Shown one piece after another: positions 1 through 9,829 of a stretch of DNA of 64,000 nucleotides. The stretch is taken from NCBI RefSeq assembly GCF_023206395.1, contig NZ_CP066149.1, forward strand, positions 186,001 through 250,000, given 5' to 3'. The translations under genes and the position numbers were made by a program. Source of the stretch: Vibrio sp. ED004 (lineage in GTDB: Bacteria; Pseudomonadota; Gammaproteobacteria; Enterobacterales; Vibrionaceae). The notes beneath the pieces were generated by a model. It was not told the DNA's origin and made no database searches. It saw nothing but the letters and a program-made list of their open reading frames with translations. Position 1 is the stretch's first letter. Each line of letters starts with the position of its first letter.

Positions 1-686
1 TCATCCGCATAACGAACGAGCCTATGGTCACGCTTTCGCATTTCCTGATCGAACGCATCAAGGTAGATATTGGCAATCAAAGGACTGATAACACCACCTT
101 GTGGACTTCCTAGCTCTGTCTCCTGCCAACTACCGTCTATCATCACGCCACTTTTCAGAAACTGTTTTATCAGCTCTAACACGCTGCTATCTGTGACTCG
201 CCTTCTGATGCTCTTGAGGATCAACTCATGGTCGAGTTTGTCAAAGCACTTCGACAAGTCCATATCTACGACGTGCTGTAATCCGTATCGGCGGATAAAC
301 ATCGTGGATTTGTTGATTGCATCGTGACAACTTCGATTCGGTCTATACCCAAAACTTGATGGGTGAAATTGCTCTTCGAAGATGGGGGTGAGGATATCAT
401 TGAGTGCTTGTTGGACAACTCTGTCCCTAACGGTTGGGATCCCAAGCAATCGTACCCCTCCGTCTTCTTTGGGTATCTCTACTCGTTTGACTGGCTGAGG
501 TTTGTATTGCTTGGTTTTGAGTTCAGAGAGGAGTTGATCGAGGTTATCACTCAGATTTTCGGCGTAGTCGCTCAGGCTCTGCTCATCTATTCCAGCCGCG
601 CCTTTCGCTTTCTTTACCTTTTTAAACCCTTTATACAGCCTCTCTTTGTTGAGCAGATGACCATATAAACTGTAATAAACTCGCAC
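1..686 (-). CDS. group II intron reverse transcriptase/maturase, N-terminal part (cut by window edge)
   Basis: This is the intron-encoded reverse transcriptase that helps splicing and copies the intron into new DNA sites. About 228 codons are visible, starting at a GTG (686) with an AAGGAG ribosome site 5-6 bases upstream. Visible parts are the N-terminal GAAGID motif, RT blocks with PxxDGGxRxLGIP, SFGYRPNRSCHDAI, and LGSPQGGVISPLIANIYLD; the catalytic YADD is cut by the edge. The matching part of the second copy at 62587 is the same. Whether this copy has an intact C-terminus cannot be judged here. The + strand open frames across this segment are shadows. Confidence 0.9.
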   Translation of the reverse strand, partial: MRVYYSLYGHLLNKERLYKGFKKVKKAKGAAGIDEQSLSDYAENLSDNLDQLLSELKTKQYKPQPVKRVEIPKEDGGVRLLGIPTVRDRVVQQALNDILTPIFEEQFHPSSFGYRPNRSCHDAINKSTMFIRRYGLQHVVDMDLSKCFDKLDHELILKSIRRRVTDSSVLELIKQFLKSGVMIDGSWQETELGSPQGGVISPLIANIYLDAFDQEMRKRDHRLVRYAD

Positions 687-1423
687 TTTCTCTCCTTGGG
701 TTGTGTGCTGTGTGGGGACAAGTGTTTCATGTCCAGTGTGGGTGTTATTTCTCTCTGCTATTCAGCCTTCTAGCTCAATGGCAATTTACTGAAGTGTGTC
801 AGAGTTACTCCCCTATACGGTTTCTTAGCTCAGTATCTTGCTTCCACAATCAACCAAACTAGGAATACCCCGATAGCGATTCGGTTTGGGTATCACTGAA
901 AAAAAACATCTGTTCATCACAGACTTAAAGTGTACTTCCTCCCTTCGCAGCACTGAGTGCTTTTGGCATTTCAGTGCTCCATCAGACTTGATGCTGATGG
1001 TCAGCTAAGTTTTCTCCTCCACACCATTACTGGGCTTCTCGGGCTTAGCCTTACTCACTACTACGGATTCATCTGCCACCTCGCACCAACACAGCTCTTA
1101 GCTTTCGCTTCGAGTTTGTGCTTCCAGACTTTTGGATGTGGTGTCAGGCTTCCCCAGTTACTGCACTGGCTCCCTGTTAACAATGCCACCCTCAAGCACA
1201 GCATAGGTCTGACTGAGTATAGGGCTTCGCGCTATTTCGGACGCTTACCCACCTATACTGCCGAAGCAGGTTTACTTGCGTTGTGTACTGTTAACTTCCT
1301 ATCGCTTCCTTCAGACCCTGCCGTTAGCCAGCAACGCCCTTGCGATTCGGATTATCTTCCCCTCAGTCGGGGTGATTCAGGTTTCTTTCAACCTAACGGG
1401 TTTGCCAGCTTCGCTGGGCAAAC
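1..1423 (-). mobile_element. group II intron, copy 1 (5' part; continues past window start)
   Basis: This segment matches 61902-63322 almost base for base; I found only two single-base length differences, in an A-run near 900 and a C-run near 1189. Read on the minus strand it should begin with GTTTG at 1423 (a variant of the GUGYG start of group II introns), followed by a GTTTGCC..GGCAAAC hairpin, then about 735 nt of RNA domains without a gene, then the reverse transcriptase gene. Its 5' end abuts the T-run of the speB terminator. The 3' part with domains V and VI lies outside the window. The 5' end is inferred from where the two copies diverge. Confidence 0.85.
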
Positions 1424-1428
1424 AAAAA

Positions 1429-1455
1429 AGCCCACCAAGTTAAACCTGGTGGGCT
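1429..1455 (-). terminator. intrinsic terminator of speB, intron target
   Basis: A 9-bp perfect stem (AGCCCACCA / TGGTGGGCT) is followed on the minus strand by six T residues (1424-1429). It lies 42 bases past the speB stop. The intron 5' end starts one base after the T-run, so the hairpin served as the 5' exon of the insertion. Confidence 0.85.
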
Positions 1456-1496
1456 TTTGAATCAGTATGCAGCGTTATGCTGTTAGCTGTAAAAGA

Positions 1497-2426
1497 TTAT
1501 GATTTAGCTAGGCGATTCGCCGTCCAAACATAAAGTAATTCAAGCGCAATCGTCGCGCCAACCAATGCGGTAATCTCACTTTGGTCGTACGCTGGAGAAA
1601 CTTCTACAACGTCCATACCAACCATGTTGATACCCTGTAAACCACGGATGATTTTCAGAACTTTATCTGAATTCAAACCACCACACACTGGCGTGCCAGT
1701 ACCCGGAGCAAAAGCAGGATCCAGACAATCGATATCAAACGTCAGATACACTGGCTTATCACCAACAATATCTTTCACTTGAGCAATGATCTCGTCCACA
1801 CTCATGTCATTGGCTTGCATCGCATTAATGACGTTGAAGCCATGACCTTCTTGTTTGTACTCAGTACGAATGCCGATCTGCACCGAATGTTCTGGCGAGA
1901 TAAGACCTTCGTTTGGTGCATGATAGAACATTGTGCCGTGGTCGTAACGGCTGCCTTGGTTGTAGGTGTCAGTATGTGCGTCGAAGTGAATCAACGCCAT
2001 CTCACCGTACTTCTTACCATACGCTCGTAGTAACGGCAGTGTAATGAAGTGATCGCCACCTAAACCTAACAGAGTTTTACCACTATTTAGAATCGCGTCA
2101 GCTGCTGCTTCCAAACGCTGAGTTAGGTCTTCTGCGTCACCACAATCGAATACAAGATCGCCAGCATCAATTACCGAGGTATGTTCAAATACATTGAAAT
2201 CCCACGGGAATTTTTTGCCTTCCCACGCCAGGTTCACAGAAGCGCGACGAATCGCATCAGGGCCCATGCGAGCACCCGGACGACCAGATGTCGCCATATC
2301 TAGTGGCGCACCCAACACAACCACATCAGCGTCGTTGTCGATTGGATTCTGAACTAATGGGCGACGCATAAACGTCATCGCATTTGAGTACAGCGAGTAA
2401 TCTGGTTTCGTAAATAGATCGTTCAT
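1497..2426 (-). CDS. speB: agmatinase
   Basis: Hydrolyses agmatine to putrescine and urea in the cytoplasm, the second step of the arginine route to polyamines. The 309-residue protein has the ureohydrolase metal motifs: [17 protein letters not shown], and [16 protein letters not shown], which together supply the His and Asp ligands of the two Mn ions. Length is normal for the family. The ATG overlaps the stop codon of speA by one base (TAATG), so the two are translationally coupled and consecutive in the pathway. A terminator follows at 1429-1455. Arginase and formimidoylglutamase share the fold, but the close fit to SpeB sequences and the speA neighbour decide the call. Confidence 0.96.
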   Translation of the reverse strand: MNDLFTKPDYSLYSNAMTFMRRPLVQNPIDNDADVVVLGAPLDMATSGRPGARMGPDAIRRASVNLAWEGKKFPWDFNVFEHTSVIDAGDLVFDCGDAEDLTQRLEAAADAILNSGKTLLGLGGDHFITLPLLRAYGKKYGEMALIHFDAHTDTYNQGSRYDHGTMFYHAPNEGLISPEHSVQIGIRTEYKQEGHGFNVINAMQANDMSVDEIIAQVKDIVGDKPVYLTFDIDCLDPAFAPGTGTPVCGGLNSDKVLKIIRGLQGINMVGMDVVEVSPAYDQSEITALVGATIALELLYVWTANRLAKS

Positions 2427-4348
2427 TAAAAATCCTCAAGATAGGTGTAACCCATCAAGCCTTGCTCTAACTCTTCAAGTACACTTTGCTGCTCTTGCGA
2501 TGGTACTTTAGCCGTTACCAATTCTTTGTAGTTCTGACGAATTAGGTCCATATCGATATGAACATAACGCATCATGTCTTCAACCGTGTCGCCTTCGTTG
2601 ATGTAGTCGATGTTTGCTTCGCCGCTCTCATCAACATTCACCACAACACTGTGCGTGTCACCAAATAGGTTATGCATGTCACCCAAAATCTCTTGGTATG
2701 CGCCTACTAGGAAGAAGCCCATTAGATATGGTTCATCTGGGTTCCATGCCGGCACTGGCAACGTGGTTTCAATGCCTTGACCGTCAACATACTGGTCAAT
2801 CGTACCGTCGGAGTCACAAGTGATGTCCAATACAACAGCACGACGCTCATCCGCATTGTCTAAACCGCTCAGGGGCAATACAGGGAACACCTGATCAATA
2901 CCCCAAGCATCTGGCAACGATTGGAACAAAGAAAAGTTCACGAAGAACTTGTCCGCTAAACGCTCACTCAGCTCATCCAAAATAGGACGGTGGTAACGGT
3001 TCTTAGTACTCATGCGAGTGCTTAGCTCGTAGTTAATACGCAAAGACATTTGCTCAGCCCAAGCACGGTGCTGAAGGTTCAACATACCGGTCGCAAATTG
3101 GTTGTGTGCTTCTGCAATATCACTCTGCGTGTCGTTGTAGATCTCAATCAACGCACGGTCATCGTTACCAGCATCGAGTTCTAAGAAGTTCTTCCACATG
3201 TTGTTAAGCAACAGTGGTGCGTCTGCCTCTGGCGCAACCATGTCTTCCGGTGAGTAGCTTTCAGTACCAATAACGTTGGTGATCAAAACAGCATGGTGCG
3301 CTGTCAGTGAGCGGCCAGACTCCGAAATGATCACAGGTTGTGGCTGATTGTAGAGTTTACAAATATCCCCTACTGTCATCACGATGTTACGAGCGTACTC
3401 AAGCAAGCCGTAGTTCATCGAGTTTGAAGACTGGCTGCGTGTACCGTCGTAATCGACAGCTAAACCACCACCAACATCTAAGAACTTCAGTTGAGCACCG
3501 ATATCGCGCAGTTCACAGTAGAAACGAGCTGCTTCACTCACACCATTTCGCACATCACGAATGTTCGCCATTTGCGAACCTAGGTGGAAATGTACTAGCT
3601 CTAGAACATCCAACTGGTCTTCAGCTTTCAAACGTTCGATAACGGTAAGCACTTGTGATGCAGACAAGCCAAACTTCGACTTCTCACCACCACTTGCTTG
3701 CCATTTACCTGCACCTTGAGAAGCAAGACGGATACGTAAACCTAAACGAGGTTTCACACCCAAAGCTTTCGCTTCAGAAAGAACAAGATCAAGCTCAGAC
3801 AGTTTCTCTAGGACGATAAAAACCTTGTGCCCTAGCTTCTCGCCAATCAGTGCAAGGCGGATGTATTCTCTGTCTTTGTAACCGTTACACACGATCACAG
3901 AGCTCGCTTTTTGAGCCAACGCCAACACCGCTAATAGCTCAGGCTTGCTGCCCGCCTCTAGGCCTAGCTGCTTTTGCTCTAGTTGAGCTTGGCTCGCTAA
4001 GATCTCATCAACCACTTCTTTTTGCTGGTTAACTTTAATCGGATAAACAAGTAGGTAACGGTTGTCGTACTGATATTCTTCGATCGCTTGGTTAAATGCG
4101 TTACAGATATTGTGCACACGCTGATGCACGATTTGAGGAAAACGCACAAGAGCAGGTAAACCAATATTTCTTTGCTCTAACTGTTTTACGATCTTACTTA
4201 GTGGGACTTGATGATCCGTTTCGCTCGGCGATACATACACCTCACCGTTGTCATCAATGCCATAAAAACCTTGGCTCCAGTGCTTTACGTTATACTCAGC
4301 ACGGATGCGTTCCAAATTAACCGAATTTTCCAATTCTAGAGACCTCAC
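2426..4348 (-). CDS. speA: biosynthetic arginine decarboxylase
   Basis: PLP enzyme that converts arginine to agmatine and CO2, feeding SpeB just downstream. I place the start at a GTG at 4348, giving 640 residues beginning VRSLELENS, because this agrees with the length and N-terminus I recall for Vibrio SpeA; the frame is open for 19 more codons upstream to 4405, but those lack similarity I recognise. The PLP lysine lies in [11 protein letters not shown]. The fold III barrel motifs [10 protein letters not shown] and [13 protein letters not shown] are present, as is the C-terminal region of the SpeA subfamily. The ribosome site before the GTG is weak, so the exact start is uncertain. Confidence 0.94.
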   Translation of the reverse strand: MRSLELENSVNLERIRAEYNVKHWSQGFYGIDDNGEVYVSPSETDHQVPLSKIVKQLEQRNIGLPALVRFPQIVHQRVHNICNAFNQAIEEYQYDNRYLLVYPIKVNQQKEVVDEILASQAQLEQKQLGLEAGSKPELLAVLALAQKASSVIVCNGYKDREYIRLALIGEKLGHKVFIVLEKLSELDLVLSEAKALGVKPRLGLRIRLASQGAGKWQASGGEKSKFGLSASQVLTVIERLKAEDQLDVLELVHFHLGSQMANIRDVRNGVSEAARFYCELRDIGAQLKFLDVGGGLAVDYDGTRSQSSNSMNYGLLEYARNIVMTVGDICKLYNQPQPVIISESGRSLTAHHAVLITNVIGTESYSPEDMVAPEADAPLLLNNMWKNFLELDAGNDDRALIEIYNDTQSDIAEAHNQFATGMLNLQHRAWAEQMSLRINYELSTRMSTKNRYHRPILDELSERLADKFFVNFSLFQSLPDAWGIDQVFPVLPLSGLDNADERRAVVLDITCDSDGTIDQYVDGQGIETTLPVPAWNPDEPYLMGFFLVGAYQEILGDMHNLFGDTHSVVVNVDESGEANIDYINEGDTVEDMMRYVHIDMDLIRQNYKELVTAKVPSQEQQSVLEELEQGLMGYTYLEDF

Positions 4349-4405
4349 ACTATAGGGCCATCGACAGAAGATACCTCTTTGGAATAGCGAGGTATAACCC
4401 AACAA

Positions 4406-4757
4406 AAAACGTTCGAATACGATTTGTTGGCTGCATTAACCGATATTATGAAGAGCGAGTCCAACCATTGATATTTGTGGTTACGATTACGTTTTTTTAT
4501 CGACAGATCGACTTAAAGTGACAACTAAGGAATTACAAGGTTTTAGGGAAAAAAACAGACTGAAGTGCATTAAAAATAAAGCACTTTCTAACAAAAATTT
4601 AGGTGAATAAAATAGCAATGACGCCTAAAATTCTTAGCTAATTTGGTGATATTAAGTCAGGGTTGCGACAAATATCGGCTCTTCCCTATCACAACTCTCG
4701 CTATCACCAAGATAGTCAGTATCCTGTTCTTCCATACCTATTGATGAGTGTTAAATC
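4406..4757. other. intergenic region between speA and the methyltransferase gene
   Basis: This 352-bp divergent region must hold the promoters of speA (minus) and of the methyltransferase gene (plus). It is AT-rich in its middle part. I see no RNA gene, clear operator or conserved riboswitch-like fold. Confidence 0.5.
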
Positions 4758-5462
4758 ATGTCCGAAATGTACACCACCTACGCAAAGCAATACGACTCTG
4801 CTGCTCGCGATAATATTTATAATGCCCTATTAGAACGCCCATCAACCATAGCCTTACTAGACGATGTTAAAGGGCTCGATATTGTCGACCTTGGTTGCGG
4901 CTCAGGTATTTACGCACAATGGTTTATTGACCAAGGTGCCAACAAAGTCACATGTACCGACCTATCTCAAGATATGGTTGACCTAGTGAACGGAAAACAA
5001 ATCCCCAATGTGTCCGCATACGCGCAAGATGCTGCTCTTGGTTTACCCAAGGAAGCTGATAACAGCGCTGATGTCATCGTGTGCCCATTGGTGCTGCATT
5101 ACATTGAAGATCTAAAGCCTGTCTTTGATGACGTTTATCGCGTTTTGAAACCGGGCGGCTACATCGTGTTTTCCACTCATCACCCTTTTGCGGATTTTGA
5201 GTGCACCCTTTCAGGTAACTACTTTGAGCGCGAATTCATTCAAGAAGAGTGGAACACGGTCGGCACACCCGTTCAGGTGAGCTTCTACCGCCGTTCATTA
5301 ACCGAGCTTTGCCAAGCTGTCAGCCAATCTGGCTTGCTGATTTCACAAATCACTGAAGGCACAATCGACGAGAAAGCCAAAGCCATCTCTGAAGAAACGT
5401 ACAAGCGCCTATCGAAAAACGTTAACTTCATCTTTATGCGTTGCGAGAAAGTCTCAGCCTAA
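4758..5462 (+). CDS. class I SAM-dependent methyltransferase
   Basis: A 234-residue soluble methyltransferase of the Methyltransf_11/UbiE-like type. Motif I is VDLGCGSGIYAQWF (residues about 43-56), followed by an acidic motif II in TCTDLSQDMVDL and a motif IV region IVCPLVLHYIEDL, all needed to bind S-adenosylmethionine. The post-motif stretch DDVYRVLKPGGYIVFSTHHP is typical of small-molecule methyltransferases. The C-terminal half, which would set the substrate, gives no clue. It stands alone between speA and the aldehyde dehydrogenase pair and ends before a stem-loop at 5479. Substrate unknown. Confidence 0.85.
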   Translation: MSEMYTTYAKQYDSAARDNIYNALLERPSTIALLDDVKGLDIVDLGCGSGIYAQWFIDQGANKVTCTDLSQDMVDLVNGKQIPNVSAYAQDAALGLPKEADNSADVIVCPLVLHYIEDLKPVFDDVYRVLKPGGYIVFSTHHPFADFECTLSGNYFEREFIQEEWNTVGTPVQVSFYRRSLTELCQAVSQSGLLISQITEGTIDEKAKAISEETYKRLSKNVNFIFMRCEKVSA

Positions 5463-5478
5463 CCCGTAACCAAATCGC

Positions 5479-5507
5479 GTGTGCCTTTAACTACCCCAAA
5501 GGCACAC
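5479..5507 (+). terminator. stem-loop after the methyltransferase gene
   Basis: A 10-bp perfect stem (GTGTGCCTTT / AAAGGCACAC) with a 9-base loop lies 17 bases past the stop. There is no good T-run after it on the + strand, so it may be a weak or Rho-assisted terminator or an RNA-stabilising hairpin. Confidence 0.5.
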
Positions 5508-5654
5508 GATCACTTCTCGTAAACCTGTCATTTCTTCCTTAATACCCGCTTTTCCGTTGTTGGGTCCACTTAACTAAATTGCCAGTTCATTGCACAAAAA
5601 ATAAACTTTTCTCGCACATACCTTGAATTCGATTCGATCTTCTTGTAATTTTAA

Positions 5655-5674
5655 CTGACCAACCAATCGGTCAG
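5655..5674. promoter_or_regulatory. palindromic operator, probably for the adjacent TetR protein
   Basis: CTGACC-N8-GGTCAG, a 6+6 perfect inverted repeat, sits 22 bases before the aldehyde dehydrogenase start. Similar GACCR..YGGTC palindromes are used by TetR-family regulators, and a TetR gene is the second gene of this operon, so self-regulation is likely. Inference from position and symmetry. Confidence 0.65.
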
Positions 5675-5695
5675 CTTTCGAATTTAGGGGATACT

Positions 5696-7132
5696 ATGAG
5701 CCATAATCTAGACCTTGAACCAAACACGTCGAGCACCAACGACATGGATCAAATATTCAACCGACAACAAGATCACTACCGTAACAACGTTAATCCAACA
5801 CTTGAGCAGAGACGAAATGATCTCTCAGTATTGAAAACCCTATTAATGCGCTATCAAGAGCAGTTAATTGAAGCGGTATCTGAAGATTATGGCCATCGAG
5901 CAAAACACGACAGCTTAATTGCTGACATCACCCCTTCCCTACACCAAATCAATTACAGTGATAAAAACCTTAAGAAGTGGTTGAAGCCTTCACGTCGTAA
6001 AGCCGGCCTGATGCTCACACCAGCCAAGATTACTGTGCATTATCAACCGGTAGGTGTAGTGGGCATCATCGTTCCTTGGAACTTCCCAGTAATGCTCGCT
6101 TTAGGGCCTCTCATCACAGCGTTGGCGGCAGGTAATACCGCAATGCTCAAGATGTCTGAGTTTACTCCTGCGACCAACCGTGTTTTAAAAGCAATGTTGG
6201 CCGAAGGCTTCAGTGAAGATCAAGTGGCGATCATCGAAGGTGAAGCCGATGTGTCCGCTAAATTCAGCCAGCTAGCGTTTGACCATATCCTGTTCACAGG
6301 CTCAACCGCTGTTGGTAAGCACGTGATGAAAGCTGCCGCTGCTAACCTAACACCTGTGACACTTGAGCTAGGCGGGAAATCTCCAACCATTATTGCCCCA
6401 GATTTCGATGTCGCAGACGCGGTTGAGCGCATCCTGTTTGCCAAGAGCTTAAACGCAGGTCAAATCTGTGTTGCACCTGATTACATCTTGCTGCCACGAG
6501 AGAAAGTCGATGCATTTATCACCGCTTACAAGCGCTACTTCAAGAAACTGTATAAAGCGGGAATTGAGAGCAAAGACTTAACCTCAGTGGTTAACATGCG
6601 TCAGTACAATCGCTTGCAAAGCGTAGTTGAAGATGCGAAGTCAAAAGGTGCTGTGATACATACCGTTACCGAGCAGGCACAAGACGACGTGAACCACAGA
6701 ATGACACCGCACCTTCTCACCGAAGTGAATGATGACATGGTGGCAATGCAAGAAGAGTTGTTTGGCCCTGTGCTTCCTATCGTTCCTTATGATTCAATTG
6801 AAGAAGCGATAAGTTACATCACCACAAGAGAGAGTCCACTTGCGCTGTACCTAATGAGTCACAACAAGAAAACCCAAGACAGATTCCTATCGGAAACTCA
6901 CTCAGGCGGCGTTTGTATCAATGACTCTTTGGTGCATGTGGCAGCGGAAGACGCACCGTTTGGTGGTATTGGCCCTTCAGGCATGGGACACTACCACGGC
7001 ATTGAAGGCTTCAAGACCTTTAGCCATGCAAAAACCGTGTTGACTCGAGGCAAGATCAATTTCACTAAGTTGATGCACCCTCCATACAACAACCCAATCA
7101 AGAAAATGATGTTCAAAGTACTGAATCGATGA
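5696..7132 (+). CDS. aldehyde dehydrogenase (coniferyl-aldehyde dehydrogenase-like)
   Basis: NAD(P)-dependent oxidation of an aldehyde to its acid. The 478-residue protein has the family signature VTLELGGKSPTI with the general-base Glu and SLNAGQICVAPDYIL with the nucleophilic Cys, plus IIVPWNFPVMLALGPL near residue 123 for cofactor binding and EELFGPVLPI near the C-terminus. The C-terminal hydrophobic/basic tail (KINFTKLMHPPYNNPIKKMMFKVL) is like that of long-chain or coniferyl aldehyde dehydrogenases and may touch the membrane. It overlaps the next gene by four bases (ATGA), so the pair is an operon, with an operator-like palindrome at 5655. The natural substrate cannot be read from sequence. 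Confidence 0.9.
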   Translation: MSHNLDLEPNTSSTNDMDQIFNRQQDHYRNNVNPTLEQRRNDLSVLKTLLMRYQEQLIEAVSEDYGHRAKHDSLIADITPSLHQINYSDKNLKKWLKPSRRKAGLMLTPAKITVHYQPVGVVGIIVPWNFPVMLALGPLITALAAGNTAMLKMSEFTPATNRVLKAMLAEGFSEDQVAIIEGEADVSAKFSQLAFDHILFTGSTAVGKHVMKAAAANLTPVTLELGGKSPTIIAPDFDVADAVERILFAKSLNAGQICVAPDYILLPREKVDAFITAYKRYFKKLYKAGIESKDLTSVVNMRQYNRLQSVVEDAKSKGAVIHTVTEQAQDDVNHRMTPHLLTEVNDDMVAMQEELFGPVLPIVPYDSIEEAISYITTRESPLALYLMSHNKKTQDRFLSETHSGGVCINDSLVHVAAEDAPFGGIGPSGMGHYHGIEGFKTFSHAKTVLTRGKINFTKLMHPPYNNPIKKMMFKVLNR

Positions 7133-7707
7133 TTACAAAAAGGCAAAAAATCCTAGATGCTGCACTCCTACTCTTTTCCCAACAAGGGTTAGAGGGCACA
7201 TCTACAGGGCAAATAGCGAAGACCGCATGCGTAGCAAAAGCGACGCTGTTTCATCACTTTGAGAACAAATCTCTACTGATTGATGAGCTGTTTCGTGAAT
7301 TGAAAGTAGAGCTATTTTCTACTCTGGCTCAGCACACAGAAATCGCTGAACAAAATCGCTATCAAGCCTTTAAATTCATGTGGATGACTGGAATTGAGTG
7401 GGCATTGGAAAACCCAGTCGCCATGAAGTTCTTCACCAATGTTCATTTTGACCCAACGACTCAAACTCGTGAAGTCATTGTGTCGCAGATGTTCGCATCA
7501 CTCGATGACATCGTACTGAAAGGACAAGAAGCTAGAGAGTTAATGGTGTTAGACATTAATCTTGTTAGACACTTCATCCACAGCCATTTTTTGATTTGTG
7601 CCAACTGGCTAATCGAGCAAGACGAGTTATCGCAAGAGCAATCAGACAAGTACATCAATGATAGCTTTGATATGTGTTGGCGAGCTGTCGGCGGACAAAA
7701 CACGTAA
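7129..7707 (+). CDS. TetR-family transcriptional regulator
   Basis: A 192-residue regulator. The N-terminal helix-turn-helix reads ILDAALLLFSQQGLEGTSTGQIAKTACVAKATLFHHFENKS when pieced together over residues 8-48, the standard TetR DNA-binding layout; the rest is the variable ligand domain. Its ATG overlaps the aldehyde dehydrogenase stop, and the palindrome at 5655-5674 is the natural candidate target. By analogy it would repress the pair until an aldehyde or a fatty compound binds. A terminator follows at 7748. Confidence 0.92.
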   Translation: MITKRQKILDAALLLFSQQGLEGTSTGQIAKTACVAKATLFHHFENKSLLIDELFRELKVELFSTLAQHTEIAEQNRYQAFKFMWMTGIEWALENPVAMKFFTNVHFDPTTQTREVIVSQMFASLDDIVLKGQEARELMVLDINLVRHFIHSHFLICANWLIEQDELSQEQSDKYINDSFDMCWRAVGGQNT

Positions 7708-7747
7708 CTTCCACATTCTTCGAAGCTATTCTTTCAAAGAACACTCT

Positions 7748-7776
7748 AAAGCGCCTCATGGTTATATAGGCGCTTT
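7748..7776 (+). terminator. intrinsic terminator of the aldehyde dehydrogenase/tetR operon
   Basis: AAAGCGCC / GGCGCTTT stem with a 13-base loop, followed by a T-rich stretch, 40 bases after the tetR stop. Confidence 0.8.
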
Positions 7777-8184
7777 TATTATTTGGGTACATTTTAATCA
7801 CCTCACCCTGTTGACTTTCTAAGCCCGTATTCAGTACCATTCCACCATCATTTCAAAAGAGAATAACGCCATAATGAAGTACTAACATCCTGACATCCGA
7901 TTTATTTTTATAAAAATCATTTGGACACTCGGGGTTAGTGGGCGTTACTTCGTCATCTATTTTCGCGACAAATCAAGTTCTTAAAGATCCGTCTTCTGAC
8001 AACATGAATCATGCAGAACTGTACCTCAAAGACAGAAATCATCTCATCACAGGTTTTCTATCTTTGATTGGTCATCTACCTAAGTAACGTCTTTGGCGAT
8101 CTATTGTTAGAGTCCTACATTGGAGTCTAGATAGAAAAGCGCCTCACCCCTTTTACTCGTTTACACGTAAAGGGAGGTATTCTT
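7777..8184. other. intergenic region before the ABC-F pseudogene
   Basis: About 400 bp without a recognisable gene. A frame of about 55 codons is open on the + strand from near 7915 to 8088 (containing NMNHAELYLKDRNHLITGFLSLIGHLPK in pieces) but has no start with a ribosome site and no match I know; it may be a gene remnant or chance. A good ribosome site (GGGAGG, 8171-8177) lies at the right end. Confidence 0.4.
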
Positions 8185-9715
8185 ATGCCTACTATATTAG
8201 CTAATAATCTGTCATTTCAGCTCAATACTGGTGAGTGGTTATTTAAAGACATAACCTTTAATTTGAACTCGCGACTGACTGGCTTAGTTGGAAGAAATGG
8301 GGCTGAAAAGTCACTGCTACTTTCGTTACTCACCGGGCAAACGCAACCGACATCAGGCAGTGTGTCTAGACAAGGTTCGATCGGCTTTTACTCGCAATTA
8401 CCTTCAAAGCTTTTAGATAGCGAAATCAACATTGCTGACTTTTTAGGTATCACTGAAAAGCTCAATGCCTTGCAAGCCATCGAGCAAGGTAGCTGCGAAC
8501 TTCAATATTTCAATATCGTTGGTGATGATTGGGATTTGCAAGAAAGCACTCAGCAACTTTTAGCTACATTGAAAATAACCAGTGAGTTAACTACACCGTG
8601 CAACACATTAAGTGGTGGCCAACTTGCCCTCTTGCAACTTCATCGCTTATTTAACTCGAATCACGACATTTTAATTCTCGATGAACCTTCCAACCATTTG
8701 GATAGCGACGGACGTAACTGGTTATTAGAGCAGTGCCAGTTGTTTGAAGGCAAAGTGCTTGTCGTCAGTCACGATCGAAGTCTGTTGAGGCACATGGAAG
8801 GAATCTACCATCTCAACAGTTTGGGGTTACGTTTCTACAAAGGAAACTACGATGATTACTTCAAACAAATGTCGAGCCAAAGTCAAGCATTGGACAAGCA
8901 GATTGCGCATCACCAATCCGAAAAGAAACGACTGGATCGCCAAGCTCAGACTAATAAGGAAAAGCACAGCAACGTGAGTCTCAAGGTAATCGACTCAGAA
9001 ACTCAGGCAGCCAACCCAAGATATTATTGGATGCGATGAAAGATAAAGCAGGACGAACTCAAGGAGCATCTGCCACTAGTCAAAAGAACTTAAAGGAGCA
9101 ACTAAAACCACAAGCGTTATATCTCCAACAGGGTAATAACAGTAAAAAGAACTCGCTGTTAACCGTTGAAGATTGCCATCTGAGTTTGGGTTCTGGCGCT
9201 CCCATCAACTTCTCTATGTCGCAAGGTGAACGGTGTTATCTAACTGGTGCAAACGGTTGTGGAAAGTCGACGCTGTTAAAAGCCATTCATGGGCAACACT
9301 CGAACTATACAGGCTCCATTAAACGCTTAGGAACCACAGTATACTTGGATCAACACTTTGGACTGTTAGACACCAACGACACCATGTTCGATAGCCTGGT
9401 GACACATAGCTGCGGCATGACAGAAAGTGACGCACGAACCTTGTTAGCTGGTATTGGATTTAGGCGAGACTCCGTCTACCGCAAAATAGCTCACCTAAGC
9501 GGTGGAGAAAAAATGAAACTGGCGATGTTGATCGTCAGCCATAAGCAGGATTCGCATTACTGCTGCTCGATGAACCAGACAATCACCTAGACATCGACTC
9601 AAAGCAAATATTGGCGTCAGCTTTACGTGAATACCGAGGCGCGTTCATCCTAGTCAGTCATGATGCGGATTTTGTTGAGGAGGTAGGCGTAAGCCAAAAT
9701 CATATACAGCTTTAA
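8185..9715 (+). pseudogene. ABC-F family ATPase, broken by two frameshifts
   Basis: ABC-F proteins carry two ATPase domains in one chain and act on ribosomes, some giving antibiotic tolerance. Three consecutive pieces in different frames (8185-9039, 9027-9590, about 9560-9715) together give one such protein. First domain: a Walker A reading GRNGAEKS, where the Gly before Lys is replaced by Glu; signature LSGGQLALLQL; Walker B LILDEPSNHLD. Second domain: intact Walker A GANGCGKST, signature LSGGEKMKLAML, then after the second shift LLLLDEPDNHLD. A charged linker (about residues 230-275) contains the first shift. Good upstream ribosome site. The damaged Walker A argues for genuine decay rather than sequencing error alone. 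Confidence 0.85.
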
Positions 9716-9745
9716 ACCTCGTCGATTCGTTCAACGAACTTAGTT

Positions 9746-9772
9746 AGGTGAGCATCGTTCCGGTGCTCGCCT
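9746..9772 (+). terminator. weak terminator after the ABC-F pseudogene
   Basis: AGGTGAGCA / TGCTCGCCT stem with one G-T pair, followed by CTTTCTC rather than a clean T-run, about 30 bases past the last frame's stop. Confidence 0.45.
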
Positions 9773-9829
9773 TTCTCGATTGAGACAAGTACACTACGCA
9801 CCTCGAACATCGACTCATAAGGCTAAGGT

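Noticed and set aside
957..1460. Long open frame on the + strand (167 codons) across intron copy 1
   Set aside because: It lies over domains I-III of the intron and the speB terminator, and the second copy breaks it by single-base indels. Shadow of structured RNA.
7915..8088. Small gene before the ABC-F pseudogene
   Set aside because: Open for about 55 codons but no start with a ribosome site and no recognised family; kept only as a note.
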